NCBI RefSeq assembly: GCF_047795645.1 | Contig: NZ_CP181045.1 | Span: 1-64,000 of the forward strand | DNA length: 64,000 nt | Reading direction: 5' to 3' | Source: Salipaludibacillus sp047795645 | GTDB taxonomy: Bacteria; Bacillota; Bacilli; Bacillales; Salisediminibacteriaceae | Shown here: positions 33,344 to 42,020 of the stretch, piece by piece | How positions within the stretch are numbered: the stretch's first letter is position 1 | How the letters are laid out: each line of letters starts with the position of its first letter | Made by a program: the position numbers and the translations under genes | Notes under the pieces: generated by a model | Database searches by the model: none | What the model was told of the DNA's origin: nothing | Seen by the model: only the letters and a program-made list of their open reading frames with translations

Positions 33344-34636
33344 GTGAAAGAAGCGTGGGTGTATTTAGCTACTCACCAAGTTACGTCAAAGTCGATTAAA
33401 GCTTCGTTGAATTCATTGATTAGAAAGCTTAATAGTCTTGAAAGGTCGATGATTACTTCCATTTCATTTAAAGATTCTAAGATTCAACTTCAACTTTCTG
33501 AACAATCAGAAGAAACTCCAGTAAAAAGTGAAGTGACATCTTCGAAAGAGAAAGATCATTATGTCATAGTAGCTAAACCTATTGCTGGACTGACAAGCAA
33601 AACTTTATCTGAATTATTACAAAATTTTATTCAGAAAATGAGTGATGCAAATATTATTGATGGTATGCAGTGTGTAGATGATATTCAATGTAATAATAAT
33701 CAATTAAGTGTCCGAGTAGAAAAAAAGGAAGAGAAACCAGCTACTTTAAATGAATCATATCGACGAAAAAATTTATTAATTATAGATGGCTCTAACCTGT
33801 TAGCAAGAGGGTACTTTGCAACTTCTTTTCGTGGAAATTTAATGCGGAATCAAGAAGGGTTATTCACGAACGGGGTCTATGTTTTTGTAAAGAAAATGCT
33901 CCGTTTAATCCAATCTTTACAAGTCACTCATTTGGTGATTTGTTGGGATATTGGACGAGCTGATACATTTCGACGAAATATTTACAGTGATTACAAAGCG
34001 TTACGTGAAGAAACGGAACCAGAGTTAAAAGAGCAATATAAAACAGTGGAAGAACTTTTACGTCTGATGAATATTCCTCAACTTCGTCTGGATCCTTACG
34101 AGGCTGATGATTTAATTGGGACAATCTCTACAGAATTTAGAAAAATTAGTTCATTGACGGACAAATGCTATATTTACTCAAACGATAAAGATATGTTCCA
34201 ACTTCTTGATCCTGAAATTAAAGTGCAGCAGATTATTAATAAAAATAAACAGGATCTTTTCTATTCTTCGATGAAATTCGAGGAGGAATATGGCATTAAA
34301 CCGTCTCAGTGGGTTGATGTAAAAGCAATTTTAGGAGAAAAGGGTAAATCAAGTGACAATATCCCAGGGTGTCATGGCGTTGGTGAGAAAGCGGCCTTTC
34401 CACTTGTTAAACAATATAAGACGTTGGAAGGTATTTATAAAAATATTGAAACTCTCGACAAGTCTTTTTCTAGATATAAAAAGAAACTCGAGGATGGGAA
34501 ATCAGACACGATGCTAAGTAGAAAATTAGCTAAGATTGTCTGTGATATTCCAATGCTAAATGATTTCACAAAATATGAATTGAAAATCAATCATTCAGGT
34601 AAAGATAAAGCCTTTAGATGGCTTAATTTTAGATAA
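33344..34636 (+). CDS. 5'-3' exonuclease (FEN-like) with long N-terminal extension
   Basis: This 430-aa protein starts at GTG. Residues of about 143-415 form the PIN/FEN nuclease of DNA polymerase I type: LIIDGSNLLARGYF (Asp148), WDIGRADTFR (Asp202), YEADDLIGT (Asp/Glu cluster 253-256), SNDKDMFQL, and an H3TH-like IPGCHGVGEKAA. Residues 1 to about 135 are an extra unrecognised region with two beta-alpha repeats (KEAWVYLATHQVTS and DHYVIVAKPIAGLTS). It probably removes primers or flaps in phage replication. Confidence 0.88.
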   Translation: MKEAWVYLATHQVTSKSIKASLNSLIRKLNSLERSMITSISFKDSKIQLQLSEQSEETPVKSEVTSSKEKDHYVIVAKPIAGLTSKTLSELLQNFIQKMSDANIIDGMQCVDDIQCNNNQLSVRVEKKEEKPATLNESYRRKNLLIIDGSNLLARGYFATSFRGNLMRNQEGLFTNGVYVFVKKMLRLIQSLQVTHLVICWDIGRADTFRRNIYSDYKALREETEPELKEQYKTVEELLRLMNIPQLRLDPYEADDLIGTISTEFRKISSLTDKCYIYSNDKDMFQLLDPEIKVQQIINKNKQDLFYSSMKFEEEYGIKPSQWVDVKAILGEKGKSSDNIPGCHGVGEKAAFPLVKQYKTLEGIYKNIETLDKSFSRYKKKLEDGKSDTMLSRKLAKIVCDIPMLNDFTKYELKINHSGKDKAFRWLNFR

Positions 34637-34684
34637 GAAAAGGGTTAACCACATACGGGGAATTATAAAAAAGGAGGTGCAGTT

Positions 34685-34828
34685 TTGAAGCGTGTGACGC
34701 GCAAACATCGACAAGCTTTTGCTTGGGTAGGACTGAATTTTCGTCATTGGTGTATTAAAAAGTCCATGGATGATCAATTGCTGATAAAACATAAAGAAGT
34801 TGGAAGAGAGCGTCAGATACCGAGTTAA
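34685..34828 (+). CDS. Small basic protein, 47 aa
   Basis: AAGGAGGTG upstream of a TTG start supports this frame. The product is Arg/Lys-rich (KRVTRKHRQAFAW) and may bind nucleic acid. No family is recognised. Confidence 0.5.
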   Translation: MKRVTRKHRQAFAWVGLNFRHWCIKKSMDDQLLIKHKEVGRERQIPS

Positions 34829-34845
34829 AGGGAGGGAAATATAAC

Positions 34846-35487
34846 ATGAGTAATTTACATTTCATACATTCAGACCGTTATGCAGATGTTATTGAATTAT
34901 CTAAAAAATTCGTATCTAATAATCTAACTAGACCGATATTACTCTTTGTTGAACACAAAGATGATGGGTCAATCGTCGCTACAGATTCAATAAAGGCTTT
35001 AATAGTTAACAATATACACGGCTTTACAGGATCTTATCTGGTTAACCCGAAGACGTTGGAGTTCGCAACAGGTAAATATCCAGACACCAAAAAAATGATG
35101 AGTTCAGACGATTATAAGAGGTCGATAACACTTAATCAAGAGCACGTACGTATTTGGTTGCAAATGCACCGATCCATGAATCAAATGTTCAAGACGATTT
35201 ACAGAGACAGGAATAATGTTGTTGCTATAACAATAACTGCTGATAAAGCTAATTTCGAAATACCATCACCAGAAGATGGGTTAACCTACAGTTTGCCATT
35301 CGAAGAAATTATATCAGAAAGAGAAACCATTCATTACAACAATGAATCGATGAGGGATGCCCTTCATGTATTCGAAAAACTAAAGTCCAAATTTATCACT
35401 ATTAGCTTTTCAGGAAAGTTAACTCCTATTTTGCTATCTGATGGTGAAGATATATCAGTACTAATTACTCCAGTGAGAGTCCTCTGA
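34846..35487 (+). CDS. Sliding-clamp-like protein (DNA polymerase III beta type)
   Basis: This 213-aa protein shows clamp-like features: N-terminal RPILLFVEHKDDGSIVATDS, and a C-terminal block MRDALHVFEKLKSKFITISF ending LTPILLSDGEDISVLITPVRV. That block parallels the last strands of bacterial DnaN (a ...LLPVR-type end). It is shorter than the 370-aa three-domain DnaN, so it would need a different oligomer or be a two-domain clamp. It sits between nuclease and replication genes. The assignment is by pattern only. Confidence 0.6.
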   Translation: MSNLHFIHSDRYADVIELSKKFVSNNLTRPILLFVEHKDDGSIVATDSIKALIVNNIHGFTGSYLVNPKTLEFATGKYPDTKKMMSSDDYKRSITLNQEHVRIWLQMHRSMNQMFKTIYRDRNNVVAITITADKANFEIPSPEDGLTYSLPFEEIISERETIHYNNESMRDALHVFEKLKSKFITISFSGKLTPILLSDGEDISVLITPVRVL

Positions 35488-35521
35488 GGGTTCATCTTAC
35501 GAAAGAAAGAGGGTGAGGTGG

Positions 35522-36460
35522 TTGGCTAGACCGAAAAAAGAAGGACTAGATTACTTTCCGCACGATACGGACGCAATGAATGATGAAAAGATTGAAGCTC
35601 TCAGAATGCTTTACGGCAATGACGGATACGCCTTTTATTTCATATTGCTGGAACGTATCTATCGCACAAACAACGCAGAATTAGACGTTTCTGATTCAGA
35701 AACTATTCAGATACTTTGCAGAAAGGTTGCTGTTACGGAAAATGACTTTTACAAGATGCTCGAGACAAGCTTCAAGAGAGAAATTTTTTGTCGCCGAATG
35801 TACGAAGATAAAAAAGTTTTGAGTTCGAATGGCATTAAAAAGCGTACAAAACCAGTAGTTGAAAAGCGTCATAATATGCGTAAACAGTATAAAAAAGCAA
35901 AGGAAGAAGTTTCTGACGTAGAAACCACCCAGAATGGAACGGTTTCTGCTCACAAAGTAAAGGAAAGTAAAGTAAAGGAAAGTAAAGGAAAGAAAAGTAA
36001 TAAAGATACTCGTTCCAAATTGAAATTTGAAACACATCACTTAAAATTAGCTGATTTATTATTTAAATTAATTAAAGAGAATAACCCATCAGCTAAGAAT
36101 CCTAATTTAGAAAATTGGGCGAACGTCTTTAGATTGATGATGGATCGAGATAAAAGGTCAGGAAAAGAAATACAGGAAATAATCATATGGAGTCAAAACC
36201 ATCATTTTTGGTACAAGAATATCCTATCACCCGATAAGCTAAGAAGTCAGTTTGATAGATTGTTACTTGAAAAGAAGGATGAAAATAATAATCCTCATCC
36301 AAAATTTGGACAAGCAAAAAAGGAACCAATACCGAAATGGATGGCTGATGATTCGCAAGCCAAGGATGATAGTAATCCAGAATCATTAGAAAAAGCAAAG
36401 CAGGAGGCTGCTGAATATCGAAAGATACTGAGGGAAAAGAAAGAAGCAAAGAGTGGTTAA
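35522..36460 (+). CDS. DUF4373-type replication initiation protein
   Basis: This 312-aa protein starts at TTG (MARPKKEGLDYFPHD is the standard opening). An N-terminal winged-helix DUF4373 domain occupies about 1-110. A low-complexity linker with repeated KVKES units follows, then a DnaD/replication-type helical C-terminal region (ENWANVFRLMMDRDKRSG, HFWYKNILSPDKLRSQFD). Such proteins open phage origins or load helicase. No helicase loader gene is seen next to it. Confidence 0.82.
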   Translation: MARPKKEGLDYFPHDTDAMNDEKIEALRMLYGNDGYAFYFILLERIYRTNNAELDVSDSETIQILCRKVAVTENDFYKMLETSFKREIFCRRMYEDKKVLSSNGIKKRTKPVVEKRHNMRKQYKKAKEEVSDVETTQNGTVSAHKVKESKVKESKGKKSNKDTRSKLKFETHHLKLADLLFKLIKENNPSAKNPNLENWANVFRLMMDRDKRSGKEIQEIIIWSQNHHFWYKNILSPDKLRSQFDRLLLEKKDENNNPHPKFGQAKKEPIPKWMADDSQAKDDSNPESLEKAKQEAAEYRKILREKKEAKSG

Positions 36461-36481
36461 AAACACTGGAGGAGGTCCATG

Positions 36482-36661
36482 GTGAAACTTGCACAAGCGG
36501 TAATTATTAGCATGTTGAGAGATTATAAGGACCGAGGGGAACGTGTTGACGAAGTGTTGTTTACTGCAGTCTCAGAGAGGATGGAATACTTAGAAAAGGA
36601 AAACAATCAATTAGTATCGGAAAATATTGAACTTAGAGAAACAGTGAGTATTAGCAAATAA
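36482..36661 (+). CDS. Small coiled-coil protein, 59 aa
   Basis: GGAGGAGG lies six bases before GTG 36482; ATG 36479 is an alternative but too close. The product ends in a leucine-zipper-like heptad run (MEYLEKENNQLVSENIELRE). The function is unknown. Confidence 0.55.
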   Translation: MKLAQAVIISMLRDYKDRGERVDEVLFTAVSERMEYLEKENNQLVSENIELRETVSISK

Positions 36662-36686
36662 TAATTCAAAAAAGGAGAGATTGATA

Positions 36687-36833
36687 ATGGCAGTAAAACT
36701 AATGGCAGCATTCAAAAAAGGGAAAAAAATTGGGGATGCTGTAGGTACAGCGAAGGCAACTAAAAATGGCAATTTGACGAAGCATATTGCTAAGAATAAA
36801 GCCCAAAAGTCATTGTTTAAAATGTTCAAATAA
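36687..36833 (+). CDS. Lysine-rich 48-aa peptide
   Basis: AAAGGAGAG before ATG. More than a quarter of residues are Lys, arranged as an amphipathic basic helix (AAFKKGKKIGDAVGTAK, KAQKSLFKMFK). It could bind nucleic acid or membrane. No family is recognised. A hairpin whose T tract is on the reverse strand follows (36834-36856). Confidence 0.55.
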   Translation: MAVKLMAAFKKGKKIGDAVGTAKATKNGNLTKHIAKNKAQKSLFKMFK

Positions 36834-36856
36834 AAAAACCAACCCTTTAGGATTGG
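36834..36856 (-). terminator. Possible terminator for antisense transcription
   Basis: A seven-base stem (CCAATCC / GGGTTGG as read on the reverse strand, one U-G pair) is followed by seven T on that strand. No reverse-strand gene is visible here, so it may block antisense reads. Confidence 0.4.
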
Positions 36857-36902
36857 CTAATGTCTGCTGATTACATACATTATACATCCTGGAGGGGTAA
36901 AT

Positions 36903-37097
36903 ATGCCAGAAAATAAACAAAAGAACACTGTTGAAATTAGTTTGACTGAGAATAAAACCTATATTGTCAAACAAGGGGAAATTGAAGCTGTTGATTCACT
37001 TCCCGATGGATATGGTAAACAAATCATTACCTGGCAAGGTGGAAAACCTGTTCATACTGAAATATCTTATTCTAAATTAACATTTGAGGAGAAGTAA
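36903..37097 (+). CDS. DUF3954/XtrA-like small protein
   Basis: A 64-aa protein of two beta repeats: VEISLTENKTYIVKQGEIEAV and KQIITWQGGKPVHTEISY. It matches the small XtrA/DUF3954 proteins of Bacillus prophages. CTGGAGGGG precedes the ATG. The role is unknown. Confidence 0.65.
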   Translation: MPENKQKNTVEISLTENKTYIVKQGEIEAVDSLPDGYGKQIITWQGGKPVHTEISYSKLTFEEK

Positions 37098-37100
37098 ACG

Positions 37101-37469
37101 ATGAAAGAAGCTATGAAAAAAATCCAAGATGAAATGGCGAAGGAAAGCAAGCATCCATATGTGCAAGTGATTGGAGATTTCTTGCTCCTGCACCTAGAAA
37201 AGAATCCACAAGATGCCGAAAGTGTAGTGGCCAAAGACAAAACTATCAAAAACAGCTTAGCTGCAATGCGAACGGAAGCAAAAAAGAAAAAGGTAGATAA
37301 TTGTGCAGTACTGACTGATGAGGAAGGGTTTGCAGTAGTGTTGAAGTATTTCGGAATTGATACGAAACCAGGTAAAACCGTTACTGAAAAGGCAGAAACT
37401 GTACCGGAAACGAAAGAAACCGTTACTGAACATGCCGATTTCAATGTTAAGCTTGATGACTTTTTGTAG
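37101..37469 (+). CDS. PcfK-like protein
   Basis: A 122-aa protein with the PcfK pattern: helical EAMKKIQDEMAKESKHPYVQ, VIGDFLLLHL, and EEGFAVVLKYFGI. An acidic Thr/Glu-rich tail ends in FNVKLDDFL. It is followed directly by a PcfJ-like gene; the pair is named from the pCF10 conjugative plasmid and is common in phages. The molecular role is unknown. Confidence 0.75.
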   Translation: MKEAMKKIQDEMAKESKHPYVQVIGDFLLLHLEKNPQDAESVVAKDKTIKNSLAAMRTEAKKKKVDNCAVLTDEEGFAVVLKYFGIDTKPGKTVTEKAETVPETKETVTEHADFNVKLDDFL

Positions 37470-37485
37470 AGGAGGAAGTAAAAGT

Positions 37486-39027
37486 ATGGCGAGCCAACAA
37501 ATAAAAGAAATACTAAACCATTTTCCAGCAGATTTCAGTACTGAATTCATGAATTATGTGACAGATGTTGCATTATTACGGAGTCGATATATCTTCACTG
37601 AACGCAGCAAATCTCGTCAGCAATACGGATATTGCACTCACTGTGAAAAAACGATGAGGACAGACAACTTTAAACACAACGAGATAGTGATTTGCGAAGA
37701 GTGTGGATCAGAATGTTCCGTAAAAGCAAGCGGACGAGGCAGAAAGAACCTTTTCGATACAGCTTATATCGTTTGGTATGAAAAATCGATAGAAAATCCC
37801 AAAGCAATTATCGCTAGAGGTATTTTTGTTGTCAGGGATTACAGCGGTGATTACAAGGAAGTTAAGACGAAGCGCCAAACAAGCGTCAAGTATTTATTCG
37901 AACCAGGCAATAGCGTGATGATCAAATATGAAAGTTGGGTCGGAGAGTGGCATAAAAGAGCGACTGTGTTTTCGGAAAGTTCCGGCGCAATGCAACATCA
38001 TCCTTGTTTCTACTCTACTGAAAATATTAAAAAGGCAGTGAGCGATACGCAGTTTCAATACAGCACATGGGAGGAGTACGAAACAAATGAATTATTGGTC
38101 AAGTTCTTCGATATAGCAGCCAAATATCCTTGTGTCGAGTACTTGACAAAAATCGGTTGGAAGAACTTAGTTTATGACAAATTATACGGGAACAAGACTT
38201 TCGGAGCCATTAACTGGAGAGGTAAAACGCTAGAAAAGGTACTAAGGGTTACTAAGAGTGAACTTAAAACAATCGTCAAATCAGGTGTTTATATCGAAGC
38301 GTTTACTCTTCGAATTTACCAATTGTCTAAAAAAGATGGGTCAAAATTAACTATCGAAGAGGCGTGCGACTTCACTAGGAGGATAGATAGTTACACTTCT
38401 GAGACTGTCAAAAAAATTAGTAAAAGTACCACGATTCGGAAGATATATAATTATGTAATAAAGCAATATGAAAGAAAGAATTATAAATCCATGAGGTACC
38501 ATAACGAAGAATCTGTAATATTGACATGGAAAGATTATCTGGACGACTGTAAAAAATTGAACATGGACACGAGTCAAGACATGATTTTGTTTCCTACGAA
38601 CTTAGATAAGGCGCATCAGAGCACAATCAAAAAAATCAAGCACAAAGAAGACAAGGAATTAAATGAAAAATTCACAAAAAGGCTTAAGGAACTCAGCAAA
38701 TTAATTTTCGAATGCGATGGATTAGTTATTAGACCTGCGGAAAGTTGCCGGGAATTGATTCGGGAAGGAAATTTATTAGAACACTGCATAGGCGGTTACG
38801 CAGAGAAACACGCGAAAGGAGTAACTAGTATATTCCTCCTTAGAAAAGCAGAAGAACCAGACAAGCCTTTTTATACAGTGGAAGTAAGAGGCAATAGAGT
38901 GGGGCAAGTATCTGGTTATAAAAATCAAATGGCCACTAAGAAGATCAATTCCTTTCTCGATGAGTTTGCAAATACAAAGCTAAAAAAGGCAAGTGAAACA
39001 AATAAAAAAGTCGCTCAAACAGCATAG
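37486..39027 (+). CDS. PcfJ-like protein
   Basis: This 513-aa protein starts after GGAGGAAG. It has an N-terminal zinc ribbon (YCTHCEKTM and ICEECGSEC, about 45-72), a large central helical part, and the conserved PcfJ C-terminal domain (PAESCRELIREGNLLEHCIGGYAEKH at about 420-446). Together with PcfK it may form a DNA- or replication-associated complex, but the biochemistry is not known. Confidence 0.82.
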   Translation: MASQQIKEILNHFPADFSTEFMNYVTDVALLRSRYIFTERSKSRQQYGYCTHCEKTMRTDNFKHNEIVICEECGSECSVKASGRGRKNLFDTAYIVWYEKSIENPKAIIARGIFVVRDYSGDYKEVKTKRQTSVKYLFEPGNSVMIKYESWVGEWHKRATVFSESSGAMQHHPCFYSTENIKKAVSDTQFQYSTWEEYETNELLVKFFDIAAKYPCVEYLTKIGWKNLVYDKLYGNKTFGAINWRGKTLEKVLRVTKSELKTIVKSGVYIEAFTLRIYQLSKKDGSKLTIEEACDFTRRIDSYTSETVKKISKSTTIRKIYNYVIKQYERKNYKSMRYHNEESVILTWKDYLDDCKKLNMDTSQDMILFPTNLDKAHQSTIKKIKHKEDKELNEKFTKRLKELSKLIFECDGLVIRPAESCRELIREGNLLEHCIGGYAEKHAKGVTSIFLLRKAEEPDKPFYTVEVRGNRVGQVSGYKNQMATKKINSFLDEFANTKLKKASETNKKVAQTA

Positions 39028-39039
39028 GGAGTGAATCAA

Positions 39040-39978
39040 ATGAATGAAGTGTCAGTAGACAGGACGCCGGCAGTCATTGCGACGGAAATCAACAGCATAA
39101 AAGAGCAAACCCGAAAGACGCTATTAATCAACTCTATCGAGATCGGCCGCAGGCTATCGGAAGCAAAGCAGCTCATCCCTCATGGTGAGTGGGGAAAATG
39201 GCTAGAACAACACGTAGATTATTCGAAAACGACAGCTGTGAACCTACTGAAAATATTCGATCAATTTGCATCGGATCAACTTAGCATTTTTGGAGATAAC
39301 GTAAAAGCACAAGCGTTTGAACAATTATCTTACTCGCAAGCAGTTGCGTTACTAGGAGTGCCGGCAGAGGAGAGAGAAGCATTCGTCTCTGAAAACAATG
39401 TTGAAGAAATGTCTACAAGAGAATTAAAGAAAGCTATCGATGAGAGAAATCGCTTTGAAGAGGAATTGAGATTAAGCGAGGAAAAGGCCGAAAAGGAATT
39501 GTTGGCCAAGAAGAAGATTGAGAAAGAGCATGCTGCTATCCGCGAAGAAAATGAGCGTAACAGCAAATTGACTCGAGAGTTACAAGAGAAGATTGATCAA
39601 GGATCTGAAGAAATAGAGATCGATCGTCTCAAGGAAGAACTTTTCAAGTCAGACGCAGAAAAATTGAGACTAGAGGAAGATTTTAAAAACCTCAAGAAAG
39701 AATTAAACAAAAAACCTATCGAAGTTTCTTCTACAGAAACCATTGAAGTTGTTCCTGATGAGATACAAAAAGAGCTTGCTGATCTAAGGGAAAAAGTCAA
39801 AAGCCAGGACAACAAAGCAATAGTTAAATTTGGTGTTCGTTTTGATTCGTTAGTCGAGGAATTTCAAGGATTACTAGGAACCTTGGATGAGATAGGTAAG
39901 ACGGATCCAGATGCGCAAGAAAGGTACAAAAAAGCAATTGAAGGATTGCTCAATAAAATGGGTGAAAGAGTCCTTTGA
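39040..39978 (+). CDS. DUF3102 family protein
   Basis: This 312-aa protein has an N-terminal DUF3102 domain (about 1-130: IEIGRRLSEAKQLIPHGEWGKWLEQHVDYS, then SYSQAVALLGVP) that resembles ParB/HTH-type DNA-binding regions. A long Glu/Lys coiled coil follows (about 135-240). The start at ATG 39040 follows AGGGAGTG. DNA binding is likely; the target is unknown. Confidence 0.8.
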   Translation: MNEVSVDRTPAVIATEINSIKEQTRKTLLINSIEIGRRLSEAKQLIPHGEWGKWLEQHVDYSKTTAVNLLKIFDQFASDQLSIFGDNVKAQAFEQLSYSQAVALLGVPAEEREAFVSENNVEEMSTRELKKAIDERNRFEEELRLSEEKAEKELLAKKKIEKEHAAIREENERNSKLTRELQEKIDQGSEEIEIDRLKEELFKSDAEKLRLEEDFKNLKKELNKKPIEVSSTETIEVVPDEIQKELADLREKVKSQDNKAIVKFGVRFDSLVEEFQGLLGTLDEIGKTDPDAQERYKKAIEGLLNKMGERVL

Positions 39979-40007
39979 AAATTTGTAACTGAAAAGGGGC
40001 GGTTGAT

Positions 40008-40115
40008 ATGGCTGAAAAGTCACTACAAAACGAAATGGAATGGCATGCATTGATGGTAGAGGCAAAGCGGATGGGGTTAAGTGTGGAGGAAGTGAGGGCA
40101 TTTTTAAAGCGTTGA
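40008..40115 (+). CDS. SinI-like anti-repressor peptide, 35 aa
   Basis: The peptide has the SinI interaction motif EW-x2-LMVEAK-x3-(I/L)S-x-EE(V/I)R-x-(Y/F)L. B. subtilis SinI uses this segment to pull SinR apart into a SinI-SinR heterodimer. There is no extra domain; the peptide is basically that helix pair. The ribosome site is only fair (GGGGCGG). It lies in the prophage 2 early region, so it could antagonise host SinR-like regulators or a phage repressor. Confidence 0.75.
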   Translation: MAEKSLQNEMEWHALMVEAKRMGLSVEEVRAFLKR

Positions 40116-40157
40116 TGAGTTGAGAGAAACTGTTCAACAATGGAGAGGATGAATAAA

Positions 40158-40313
40158 ATGATATTTTCTACTGTAATTGAAGGACCGCAACAAATAAAAA
40201 TTGGTGACATTATCACGCAAGAAAAGAAACCTTTTAAAATTTCTAAAATAACGAAAGTTGAATTTATAAATGACAAAGTAGTTCTTGTGAACGGTGTAGG
40301 GAATTTCGTTTGA
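40158..40313 (+). CDS. Hypothetical 51-aa beta-rich protein
   Basis: GAGAGGATG precedes the ATG. Alternating strands (IGDIITQEKKPFKISKITKVEF) suggest a small barrel. No family is recognised. Confidence 0.5.
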   Translation: MIFSTVIEGPQQIKIGDIITQEKKPFKISKITKVEFINDKVVLVNGVGNFV

Positions 40314-40370
40314 TGCACAGTGCGAGGATAACCAGCACTAAAGCGATATTTCTCACTAAGGAGTGATCAT

Positions 40371-40862
40371 GTGGAGGAATTCATTGTCTGTCAAAGTTAC
40401 TTAAAAACTTCAAAAATAAAGGGGAAATGGCCAGACGTTGTCTATAGTTATATTTCCAATGATTCTGACATCGGCTTTCATCACACGTTAACAAATGACC
40501 GAGAAAAAGCTTATATTTTTGGTGAATCTCAACTAGAGATAGCTAACTTTATCTCTGAATGTTGGGAAATGAAGATCGTTAAATTGGATTATGAAGAGGG
40601 ATATGTGACGAAAAGGAGGTTGGTGTCAATGGAATGCAATAATAGATATTGCATGTGGAATAGCTTTGATCAGTGTTGTCCAGAGGACGAGGAAAGCATC
40701 AAAAAGACAACGCCTAACAGATTAGATTGCCCGTCATCTTTAAGGGTGGATTTTCAAGAACAGTTAACGAATTTAGTTGGCGATTGCTACGACATTTTAG
40801 TTAGAAGGAATGTGAAAGAGTTGATCCAAGCGAAAAAGTTTATGGAGTCACAAAGAGATTAG
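40371..40862 (+). CDS. Hypothetical 163-aa protein, possible two-gene fusion
   Basis: It starts at GTG after AAGGAGTG. The N-terminal 86 residues (IVCQSYLKTSKIKGKW, DIGFHHTLTNDREKAYIF) look like a complete small phage protein. The C-terminal 77 begin MECNNRYCMWNSFDQCCPEDE, a Cys-rich unit that I recall as a separate phage gene, and an AAGGAGG site lies before the internal ATG 40629. Both long and short products may be made. Confidence 0.6.
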   Translation: MEEFIVCQSYLKTSKIKGKWPDVVYSYISNDSDIGFHHTLTNDREKAYIFGESQLEIANFISECWEMKIVKLDYEEGYVTKRRLVSMECNNRYCMWNSFDQCCPEDEESIKKTTPNRLDCPSSLRVDFQEQLTNLVGDCYDILVRRNVKELIQAKKFMESQRD

Positions 40863-40895
40863 TTAATAGTCCGAGATACCTAAGGAGATGTATAA

Positions 40896-41246
40896 ATGAG
40901 TGAAAAAATGGTTCCTATAATTGTCCTAAAAAACAATTTAAAAAATAATCGTTACTTACCATCATCGATGGATTTAGGAGAATTTGAAGATGCTGATTTA
41001 GATATAACGATTGAGGAAATCCAGTGCGCTTTTATGATTTACAGAAAAGATTTGTTAATGCCAGATGAATCAGATATTGAGAATGTACGAAAAGAGTCAG
41101 AAGCACATAAAAAATTCATGATAGAAAAATTCGGCAAAGATGCAATTGTCTCTTTTGATTTTGAGGAAATTTTAAAAGTGTACGAACCAGTTAACATTGA
41201 GATTTCTTTAGAGAAGTTCGAAGCATCAAAAGAAATGAATGAATAG
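40896..41246 (+). CDS. Hypothetical acidic protein, 116 aa
   Basis: AAGGAGATG precedes the ATG. The product is acidic and helical, with no recognised domain. It is one of a run of small early genes of unknown role. Confidence 0.6.
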   Translation: MSEKMVPIIVLKNNLKNNRYLPSSMDLGEFEDADLDITIEEIQCAFMIYRKDLLMPDESDIENVRKESEAHKKFMIEKFGKDAIVSFDFEEILKVYEPVNIEISLEKFEASKEMNE

Positions 41247-41273
41247 CCAAAAACCCCATAGGGAGTTGGTACC

Positions 41274-41444
41274 ATGCAGAAGACTCGTTCTGGAATACTG
41301 ACGTGTAGTGGATGTGGACGGACCTACGACAAGTACGAAATGTTGCGAGAGAAGATATCGAATTGCCTTGTGTGTAAAGCGACTTTTGATTTTGATGGGA
41401 GGGGTAAAGATGACAACGGACAAGCAACGACTGGAAAACATTGA
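41274..41444 (+). CDS. Zinc-ribbon protein, 56 aa
   Basis: CSGC and CLVC pairs spaced 22 residues apart predict a zinc ribbon. GGGAG precedes the ATG. The 3' end overlaps the next gene by 35 bases in another frame. The function is unknown. Confidence 0.55.
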   Translation: MQKTRSGILTCSGCGRTYDKYEMLREKISNCLVCKATFDFDGRGKDDNGQATTGKH

Positions 41445-41784
41445 ATTTATGACTCTCACTATCGTTGATGGACTTACAGACGTCGTAACTGGATACGAGT
41501 TAGAGGACGTTGATTATGAATGGCTCATCGAAAAAGCAAAGAAAGCGATCGACTTAGAAATTCTACTCGAAGATCATGTGCAGCTGGAACAAAAACAAGC
41601 GCAAGAGATTGCTAGATTACAAAAATCACTCGCTAGTGCTACCAAAAAGGTCGGAGATCAGAATATCAAGATGCAAAACTTAAATACCCAAATCCAAACG
41701 CACAAGGAAACAGAGAAGCACCTGAAGGAATACGTCAAAAATATTGAGGTGCTAAAGAATGTCGGTAGTAGATCAGGCAGTTAA
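41410..41784 (+). CDS. Coiled-coil early protein, 124 aa
   Basis: The start is placed at ATG after GGGAGGGG; the frame itself opens upstream at 41308, inside the zinc-ribbon gene. An N-terminal acidic unit (FMTLTIVDGLTDVVTGYELEDVD) precedes a coiled coil of about 65 residues. No family is recognised. Confidence 0.6.
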   Translation: MTTDKQRLENIEFMTLTIVDGLTDVVTGYELEDVDYEWLIEKAKKAIDLEILLEDHVQLEQKQAQEIARLQKSLASATKKVGDQNIKMQNLNTQIQTHKETEKHLKEYVKNIEVLKNVGSRSGS

Positions 41785-42016
41785 ACATCCGGTACCAGTT
41801 GTCTTATTAGAGGATGTCGACTTGATGTCCAATAGCTCTGAATTAACTCAAATTAAAAAGTTATGGCTTGAAGGTGTATCTTTACCGGAAATAGCCAAAA
41901 CCATAAAAAGGAGCTCAAATGAAACGTTTCTAGCATTGTTTCATTTGAGCTTGGATAACAAAGCGACGAATAACGCAAATATTAGATTTACATTTCGGCA
42001 ATTAATTGGAGGGTGA
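41759..42016 (+). CDS. Possible HTH protein, 85 aa
   Basis: GAGGTG precedes the ATG, inside the previous gene's end. IKKLWLEGVSLPEIAKTIKR has the look of a helix-turn-helix of the recombinase/sigma type. DNA binding is plausible; the target is unknown. Confidence 0.55.
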   Translation: MSVVDQAVKHPVPVVLLEDVDLMSNSSELTQIKKLWLEGVSLPEIAKTIKRSSNETFLALFHLSLDNKATNNANIRFTFRQLIGG

Positions 42017-42020
42017 AGAA

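Noticed and set aside
37357..37485. Extended PcfJ start at 37357
   Set aside because: It overlaps the pcfK-like gene in another frame; ATG 37486 has a strong ribosome site.
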